DNA of 9,617 nt from assembly GCA_007128555.1 (NCBI GenBank), contig SKXF01000149.1, positions 1 to 9,617 on the forward strand, given 5' to 3'. The notes under the pieces are model-generated. The model was not told where the DNA came from, did not search any database, and was given only the letters and a program-made list of their open reading frames with translations. The DNA comes from Clostridia bacterium. Its GTDB lineage: Bacteria > Bacillota_E > SLMV01 > PUMD01. Position numbers and translations under genes: made by a program. Below are positions 5,673 through 9,617 of this stretch, piece after piece; position 1 is the first letter of the stretch, and every line of letters starts with the position of its first letter.

Positions 5673-6815
5673 ATGAAAGACCGCGTCCCAGACCAGTACC
5701 TGCAGAAAAGACTGACAACCGTTGAGAAAAAACTGCCCCAACTCGAGATCGATGGCCTCGTCGCCATATCCCCTCCCCACAAGGGCTATCTTTCCGGCTT
5801 CACCACCGGTGTCTTTATCGCTCCAGGAGGGCACTTACTTGTGACCCCGGGCGGAAGAGCCAACCAATACATCACCGGCGGAGTGGACTACGAGGACTGC
5901 AAGACGGCTCTTGAACCCATGGGGTTTGATATCACCGCCTACAGCTATACGGACGGAACGAACGCAACCACGGAAACCGCTCGCGTCGCGAAGGAGATGC
6001 AGCTGAAGCGGGTCGGCGTTGAGGGCAAATACATCACGGTAGAGGCTTTCAAAGAGATGAAGAAGCACATGGAGGAAGCCGGGGTGGAGCTGGTCGCCAT
6101 CGGGGAAGTTGTAGACCCCCTGCGGGAGGTCAAGGACCCCTGGGAGATTGAGCAGATCACCCGGGCTGCCGAGGTCAGCAAGGCCGCCTTCGAACACGTC
6201 ATCGGATGGGTCCGGCCTGGGGTTACAGAATGGGAGCTGGCCGCCGAACTGGAAAACCAGCTGCGGTTGGGTGGGTGCGGCTCCAGCCGGATTGCCTTCC
6301 AATCCATCGTTGTCTCCGGGCCCCGCTCCTGCCTCCCCCACGGATCCGTCACCACCCGGGCCCTGCAGCAAGGAGACTTCGTGACCCTGGATTTCGGTGC
6401 CACGTGGAACGGATACTGCGCCGATGTGACCCGGACGTTCGCCGTGGGTGAGGCCTCGGATCAGCAAAAAGCAGTATACTCCGCCGTGCTGGATGCCCAG
6501 GTGGCCGCCGTCGAACGGATGCAGCCGGGCAGGGAAAGAAGTGAGGCCTCCGACACGGGTGCCTCCATCATTGAAGATCGCGGCTTCGGCGAGTACATGG
6601 CCCACGGGGCCGGGGGCCACGGCATCGGCCTGGAGGTTCATGAGGGCCCCAGTTCCCGCAGCGGGGGAACCTGGGAAGTGGGTAATGTCATGACGATGGA
6701 GCCCGGAGTCTACATACCCGGATGGGGTGGGGTGCGGATCGAAGATGACGTGGTGATCACTGAGGAAGGACCCCGGATCATCGCTCCGATCTCAAAGGAG
6801 CTGCTGGAGCTGTAG
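5673..6815 (+). CDS. M24 family metallopeptidase (Xaa-Pro dipeptidase/aminopeptidase type)
   Basis: This 380-residue protein has the two-part layout of prolidase-like M24 enzymes. The N-terminal creatinase/prolidase domain covers about 1-150, and the C-terminal 'pita-bread' catalytic domain covers about 155-375. All five dinuclear-metal ligands of the family are visible: Asp240 and Asp251 (TLDFGATWNGYCADVTRTF), His316 (GGHGIGLEVHEGP), Glu343 (TMEPGVYIPGWGG) and Glu357 (VRIEDDVVIT). The accessory histidines His223 (LPHG) and His323 (EVHE) are also present. It should be a cytoplasmic metalloenzyme cleaving the bond before proline in di- or short peptides; M24 members also include creatinases and methionine aminopeptidases, so the exact substrate is open. 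The start at ATG 5673 is preferred: an AGGA (5661-5664) lies 8 nt upstream, whereas ATG 5664 sits inside it and the longer open frame to 5352 has no family similarity. The usual GxGHGIG loop reads GAGGHGIG here, one residue longer. It is the first gene of the plus-strand cluster. Confidence 0.92.
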   Translation: MKDRVPDQYLQKRLTTVEKKLPQLEIDGLVAISPPHKGYLSGFTTGVFIAPGGHLLVTPGGRANQYITGGVDYEDCKTALEPMGFDITAYSYTDGTNATTETARVAKEMQLKRVGVEGKYITVEAFKEMKKHMEEAGVELVAIGEVVDPLREVKDPWEIEQITRAAEVSKAAFEHVIGWVRPGVTEWELAAELENQLRLGGCGSSRIAFQSIVVSGPRSCLPHGSVTTRALQQGDFVTLDFGATWNGYCADVTRTFAVGEASDQQKAVYSAVLDAQVAAVERMQPGRERSEASDTGASIIEDRGFGEYMAHGAGGHGIGLEVHEGPSSRSGGTWEVGNVMTMEPGVYIPGWGGVRIEDDVVITEEGPRIIAPISKELLEL

Positions 6816-6839
6816 CCAGCAAGGAGGGAGTGCCGATCG

Positions 6840-7249
6840 GTGCAATGTCCCCAGTGCGGCACCGCCATTGGGGGGCAAATCCACACCTGTCCGTTCTGCC
6901 GAACCCTGCCGGGCATTCCACAGACCGGTGTCCTGGCCACACTAAGCCTCGGACGGCTCTCCGACAGCCCCCTGCACCTGGTGTTTGTGTTGACGGTGCT
7001 TACATGGAACATCATCCTGTTCACCCAGGGAACGTCGGACGGGGAATGGTTGCTTGGCATACGCATCCACACCACCGACGGAGACCCGGCACGGTTTCGG
7101 CGAGTGTTCATCCGGGAGACCATCTGGAAATCAGTGCCCACGCCCTTTTCCTTGGCCTGTGGGACCCGGATCACCGCCGATGGCACGACCTTCTGACCAG
7201 CACCATCGTCATGACGGAGAGGGATCGCGGGAAAGGAGATCTTCCATGA
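6840..7249 (+). pseudogene. Zinc-ribbon/RDD-domain membrane protein, frameshifted
   Basis: From GTG 6840 (AAGGAGG at 6821-6827, 12 nt upstream) the frame encodes a four-cysteine zinc ribbon, CPQCG at 3-7 and CPFC at 17-20. A hydrophobic segment follows (LHLVFVLTVLTWNIILF), then GEWLLGIRIHTTDGDPARF with RRVFIRETIWKS, the central part of an RDD domain (PF06271). The RDD ending is found in another frame from about 7131: HALFLGLWDPDHRRWHDLLT then STIVM, matching the family's 'LW.pdrr.whD.laGT.Vv'. One frame change near 7131 joins them. Unshifted, the first frame stops at 7196 and lacks the RDD end. The shifted frame ends at TGA 7247-7249, overlapping the next gene's ATG as ATGA, which indicates that the gene was once intact and translationally coupled. 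Even when repaired (about 135 residues) it is short for the family, lacking part of the transmembrane region, so small deletions may be present too. The function of RDD proteins is generally unknown. A sequencing error is an alternative to real decay. Confidence 0.72.
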
Positions 7250-8445
7250 ACGATATCGCAGCACAGAAAATGCGGCAGGCCTTTGCCATTCTGGAGGAAA
7301 AAAACCTGGACTGCTGGCTCATGCTGGACCGGGAATCCGGCACGATGGGCCACACTGATCCGAGCCTGGACCTGTTGCTCCCCACAACCATCATCGGCCT
7401 GACGGCCTTTCTGCTCACAAGGCACGGGAAAGCGGTCGCCGTTGCAGCCAGCTACGACACCCACAACCTGGAGGGCATCGGGCTCTTCGACCGGGTCATC
7501 CCCTACGAGCTGGACATTCGAGAGCCCCTGGTTAAAGTCCTTCACGAGATTGATCCGGACGTCATCGGGGTCAACGACAGCGAGGAGGACTTCGTCGCCG
7601 ACGGCCTGACAACGGGACTGATGCGCAAGCTGAGCAGAATGCTCGAGGGAACCCCCTACGCAAAGAGGATCGCGTCCGCCGAGGACGTCGCCTCCTCGCT
7701 GCGCAGCCGAAAGATCGGCCCGGAGATCGAGGCGATCCGGGGCGCCTGTGACGCGACCCGGGAAATATGGAAAGAGCTGACCTGCTATCTCAAGCCGGGG
7801 ATCACGGAGATGCAAGCCATGACATTCATCCACCACCAGTGCGAGAGGCTCGGGGTTAAGACGGCATGGGACAGCCGCTGGTGCCCAGGGATCACTGCCG
7901 GGCCCTCTTCGGTGGGCGGGCACAACCCTCCCTCAGATCAGATCACCCTTAAGGCGGGGACGCTGTTTTCCATCGACTTCGGCGTCCGGCGAGATGGGTA
8001 TGTATCGGACCTGCAGCGCACCTGGTACGTCCCGTCTGCCTCCCAACCCCAGCCCCCTGGAGAGGTCACCCGGGCGGGTGCAACCCTGCGCAAGGCCATC
8101 TGGGCAGCCCGGGAAGCGATGCGCCCAGGCGTCCCTGGCTACGAGATCGATGCTGTGGCAAGGGGCATCATAACGGAGGCCGGCTACCCCGAATACAAAC
8201 ACGCCCTGGGCCACCAGGTCGGTCGATCAGCCCATGACGGCGGAACCCTATTGGGCCCTGCGCACTGGCCTCGCTATGCCGAAAAGTCGCAGGGCCTGCT
8301 GGAAATCGGCAACGTGTTCACCATAGAACCTGGGATACAGACCTCCCTCGGTCGATACGGAACCGAGGAGATGGTCATCATGACGGAGTCCGGAGCAGAG
8401 TGGATCACTGAGCCCCAGAGGGAGATATGGCTCACGCAGGCATAG
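7246..8445 (+). CDS. Second M24 family metallopeptidase (Xaa-Pro aminopeptidase-like)
   Basis: This 399-residue M24 enzyme is clearly diverged from the one upstream, so it is not a recent duplicate. The N-terminal domain (about 1-155) has the EEKNLDCWLMLDRES opening, and the catalytic domain follows. Metal ligands are Asp244 and Asp255 (SIDFGVRRDGYVSDLQRTWY), His323 (ALGHQVGRSAHDGG), Glu361 (TIEPGIQTSLG) and Glu374 (GTEEMVIMT). His226 (GGHNPPS) stands where the upstream enzyme has LPHG. The GHQVGRSAHDGG and ..YGTEEMV variants are characteristic of a subgroup of prolidase-like proteins whose substrate is not well defined. The start at ATG 7246 is set by AAAGGAGAT (7232-7240), 5 nt upstream; the longer upstream frame is a shadow of the RDD gene. 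The cluster order M24, RDD, M24 with minimal spacing suggests one transcript. No signal peptide is visible, so it is likely cytoplasmic and involved in peptide turnover. Confidence 0.9.
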   Translation: MNDIAAQKMRQAFAILEEKNLDCWLMLDRESGTMGHTDPSLDLLLPTTIIGLTAFLLTRHGKAVAVAASYDTHNLEGIGLFDRVIPYELDIREPLVKVLHEIDPDVIGVNDSEEDFVADGLTTGLMRKLSRMLEGTPYAKRIASAEDVASSLRSRKIGPEIEAIRGACDATREIWKELTCYLKPGITEMQAMTFIHHQCERLGVKTAWDSRWCPGITAGPSSVGGHNPPSDQITLKAGTLFSIDFGVRRDGYVSDLQRTWYVPSASQPQPPGEVTRAGATLRKAIWAAREAMRPGVPGYEIDAVARGIITEAGYPEYKHALGHQVGRSAHDGGTLLGPAHWPRYAEKSQGLLEIGNVFTIEPGIQTSLGRYGTEEMVIMTESGAEWITEPQREIWLTQA

Positions 8446-8514
8446 AGCGTGGATCCACACCCCCGCCTCCCACTCACCACAGCAGCCTGTTCAATGCCGG
8501 TTCGTGAACACGCC

Positions 8515-8554
8515 CGTGGCAAGCAGCATCGAGATTCAACTCCTGCTTGCCACG
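8515..8554 (+). terminator. 12-bp perfect hairpin, possible terminator of the M24 operon
   Basis: CGTGGCAAGCAG (8515-8526) is the exact reverse complement of CTGCTTGCCACG (8543-8554), with a 16-nt loop. It begins about 70 nt after the second M24 stop codon. Only TT follows before GC-rich sequence, so it is not a classical U-tailed terminator. An operator-like inverted repeat or mRNA 3' end structure is equally possible. Confidence 0.45.
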
Positions 8555-8609
8555 TTGCCGGGCGGTCACATTCGATGGGCACCAGGGCTGTGTTGATTCA
8601 GTCTCAGAC

Positions 8610-8631
8610 CCCCTTGTGAGCAGGCAAGGGG
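8610..8631. repeat. 7-bp hairpin in the intergenic region
   Basis: CCCCTTG (8610-8616) pairs with CAAGGGG (8625-8631) around an 8-nt loop. No U-run flanks it on either strand. It could be a second stem of the termination region after the M24 operon. Confidence 0.35.
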
Positions 8632-8844
8632 TGTCGCGCCGCCTGGGCCAGCAGGTAGATCATCCTGTGTACCTCTGAACATGCGTGATCCGCGCCTACT
8701 CAATGGGATAAGCCACCCGGGTCTTGAGCCTCGATTGTTGCAGACGGTGGTCGATACACGGAGCCGCACCGAATCCTGCCAGGCCCCCTTCGTATTCGCC
8801 TCGCACCCCAAGAGTTCTTTCCCTCCAAACCCAGGGATGCAAGA

Positions 8845-8875
8845 TAGACAGAGGCATTATGTGGCAATGTATAAT
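8845..8875 (+). promoter_or_regulatory. Candidate sigma-A/sigma-70 promoter of the cyclophilin gene
   Basis: A perfect -10 box TATAAT (8870-8875) lies 30 nt before the cyclophilin start codon. The best -35 match is TAGACA (8845-8850, five of six), with a 19-nt spacer, which is longer than the optimum of 17. The surrounding sequence is locally AT-rich compared with the rest of the window. Transcription would begin near 8882, leaving a short leader with the RBS. Confidence 0.5.
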
Positions 8876-8905
8876 GAGACCATGGTCTTAGAAAGGAAGA
8901 TGATA

Positions 8906-9430
8906 ATGAAAAACCCAGTGGTGACCTTTGAGATGGATAGTGGCAAAGAGATGACCGCTGAACTGGATTTGAAAGCGGCTCCCAATACCGTGAGGAATTT
9001 CGTCTCCCTGGTGGAGAAGGATTTCTACAACGGCCTGACCTTTCATCGCGTTATCCCGGGCTTCATGATCCAGGGGGGCTGCCCCCAGGGAACAGGCACG
9101 GGAGGACCGGGATACAACATCAAGGGCGAATTTGCTGGCAACGGCTTCGATAATCCCATCAAGCATGACCGAGGTGTACTATCTATGGCCCGTTCCGGTC
9201 ACCCCGACTCTGCCGGCGCACAGTTCTTTGTCATGGTAGCCCGCTCTCCGCATTTGGACGGTCAGTACACAGCCTTCGGCAAGATCACGGAAGGTATGGA
9301 GGTTGCCGATGATATCGTGGCGGTTGAACGAGATCGCAGCGACAAGCCCGTGACCCCACAACGCATCAAGAACGTGACCGTCGATACGTTCGGCGAAGAG
9401 ATCGGTGAACCTGAAACCCTGCAAAAATGA
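8906..9430 (+). CDS. Cyclophilin-type peptidyl-prolyl cis-trans isomerase
   Basis: This 174-residue protein is a single cyclophilin domain (PF00160) that catalyses cis-trans isomerisation of peptide bonds before proline and so assists protein folding. Motifs in order are NFVSLVEKDFYNGLTFHRVI (31-50, with catalytic Arg48), PGFMIQGGCPQGTGTGGPGY (51-70, with Phe53, Met54 and Gln56 of the active site), GVLSMARSGHPDSAGAQFFV (90-109) and HLDGQYTAFGKITEGMEV (116-133). The tryptophan that binds cyclosporin in the human enzyme is replaced by His116, a kind of change that is common in bacterial members. There is no signal peptide, so it should act in the cytoplasm. The start at ATG 8906 is chosen because AAGGA (8893-8897) lies 8 nt upstream. 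ATG 8900 is too close to it, and the long open frame from 8681 would cover the promoter and has no homology. It is monocistronic as far as can be seen. Confidence 0.94.
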   Translation: MKNPVVTFEMDSGKEMTAELDLKAAPNTVRNFVSLVEKDFYNGLTFHRVIPGFMIQGGCPQGTGTGGPGYNIKGEFAGNGFDNPIKHDRGVLSMARSGHPDSAGAQFFVMVARSPHLDGQYTAFGKITEGMEVADDIVAVERDRSDKPVTPQRIKNVTVDTFGEEIGEPETLQK

Positions 9431-9530
9431 GCACGCAACGGATGGCCTGGTGAGGTTTTTCGTCCTGAGTTAAGTTGAGTGGGAACACACCGATGCGCCG
9501 ACAGAGGTTCAATAGACGCAGGGGAAGGTT

Positions 9531-9617
9531 ATGCACCAGTCTTTGGATAAGTACAGGTGGTGGCCGCTGCCGGTCTGCTGCATGAAGGAACAGCAGGTCA
9601 TAGGACCTGACCGGAGA
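9531..9617 (+). CDS. Possible start of an unknown gene, cut by the window edge
   Basis: An ATG at 9531, preceded by GGGGAAGG (9521-9528), opens a frame that stays open for 29 codons to the window end (MHQSLDKYRWWPLPVCCMKE onward). The spacing to the RBS-like sequence is short, and I recognise no motif. It may be a real 5' end or chance; the 100 bases between the cyclophilin stop and this ATG hold nothing else clear. Confidence 0.25.
   Translation, partial: MHQSLDKYRWWPLPVCCMKEQQVIGPDRR

Larger units (their letters stand above)
8446..8844. other. Intergenic region between the M24 operon and the cyclophilin gene
   Basis: About 400 bp hold no gene that I can support. The open frames here have no RBS and no familiar motif. 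The region contains a 10-bp palindrome GTGGATCCAC (8449-8458) just after the second M24 stop, and two hairpins listed separately. The promoter-like sequence of the cyclophilin gene follows. Confidence 0.5.

Noticed and set aside
5835..6641. 268-codon open frame on the minus strand
   Set aside because: It is a shadow of the M24 gene: no RBS, a Gly/Asp/Pro-biased composition and no motifs.
7171..7923. 250-codon open frame on the minus strand
   Set aside because: It is a shadow of the second M24 gene, whose metal ligands and RBS are clear.
8681..8905. Extension of the cyclophilin frame to 8681
   Set aside because: It would cover the TATAAT promoter-like box and has no homology, while the RBS points to ATG 8906.
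9444..9460. Small stem CCT/AGG followed by TTTTT after the cyclophilin gene
   Set aside because: Only three Watson-Crick pairs, too weak to call a terminator despite the T-run.
1..9617. CRISPR array, tRNA or rRNA genes
   Set aside because: No regularly spaced direct repeats, cloverleaf or conserved rRNA segments were seen on reading the window.

Overview
The window reads as chromosomal DNA of a GC-rich bacterium, most likely a GC-rich Firmicute (Bacillota). This inference rests on strong AGGAGG-type ribosome binding sites, a QueT-type transporter behind a class I preQ1 riboswitch, and a family 5 peptide-binding lipoprotein with a Gram-positive-like Ser/Pro/Glu-rich linker. No rRNA, tRNA or CRISPR array was recognised, and the species cannot be named from the sequence.

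Layout. At the left edge is the C-terminal end of an amidohydrolase (2-235, +). Next comes a short gap, then a preQ1-I riboswitch (562-598) whose 3' tail contains the ribosome binding site of a queT-like queuosine-precursor transporter (607-1074, +), followed by a strong hairpin terminator. From about 1112 to 2440 there is no intact gene. This stretch holds the minus-strand C-terminal remnant of a membrane protein (probably a permease) that abuts what looks like the 3' end (domains V and VI) of a degraded group II intron, then about 1 kb without recognisable coding sequence, part of it visibly more AT-rich, ending in two neighbouring hairpins. An intact oligopeptide/dipeptide-type substrate-binding lipoprotein follows on the minus strand (2449-4080). 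No transporter permease or ATPase gene for it is in view. Upstream of it, also on the minus strand, is a full-length but badly broken UPF0718/COG0701 permease (about 5353-4266), with an in-frame TGA and several frame changes.

Divergent from this pseudogene is a plus-strand cluster: an M24 metallopeptidase (5673-6815), a zinc-ribbon/RDD-domain membrane protein gene broken by a frameshift (6840-7249), and a second, clearly different M24 metallopeptidase (7246-8445). The cluster is tightly spaced, and the ancestral RDD frame overlaps the second M24 gene by ATGA, so it probably was and is one operon. After a hairpin-rich gap comes a cyclophilin-type peptidyl-prolyl isomerase (8906-9430) with its own promoter-like sequence, then a possible start of another reading frame at the right edge.

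How the genes fit together. The peptide-binding lipoprotein and the two Xaa-Pro-type peptidases suggest import and intracellular breakdown of (proline-containing) peptides, but this is inferred from families and proximity only. The main oddity is the amount of gene decay in a short distance: two permease remnants, a frameshifted RDD gene and an intron relic lie beside intact genes. Either this is a region of active gene loss, or some of the frame changes are assembly or base-calling errors.
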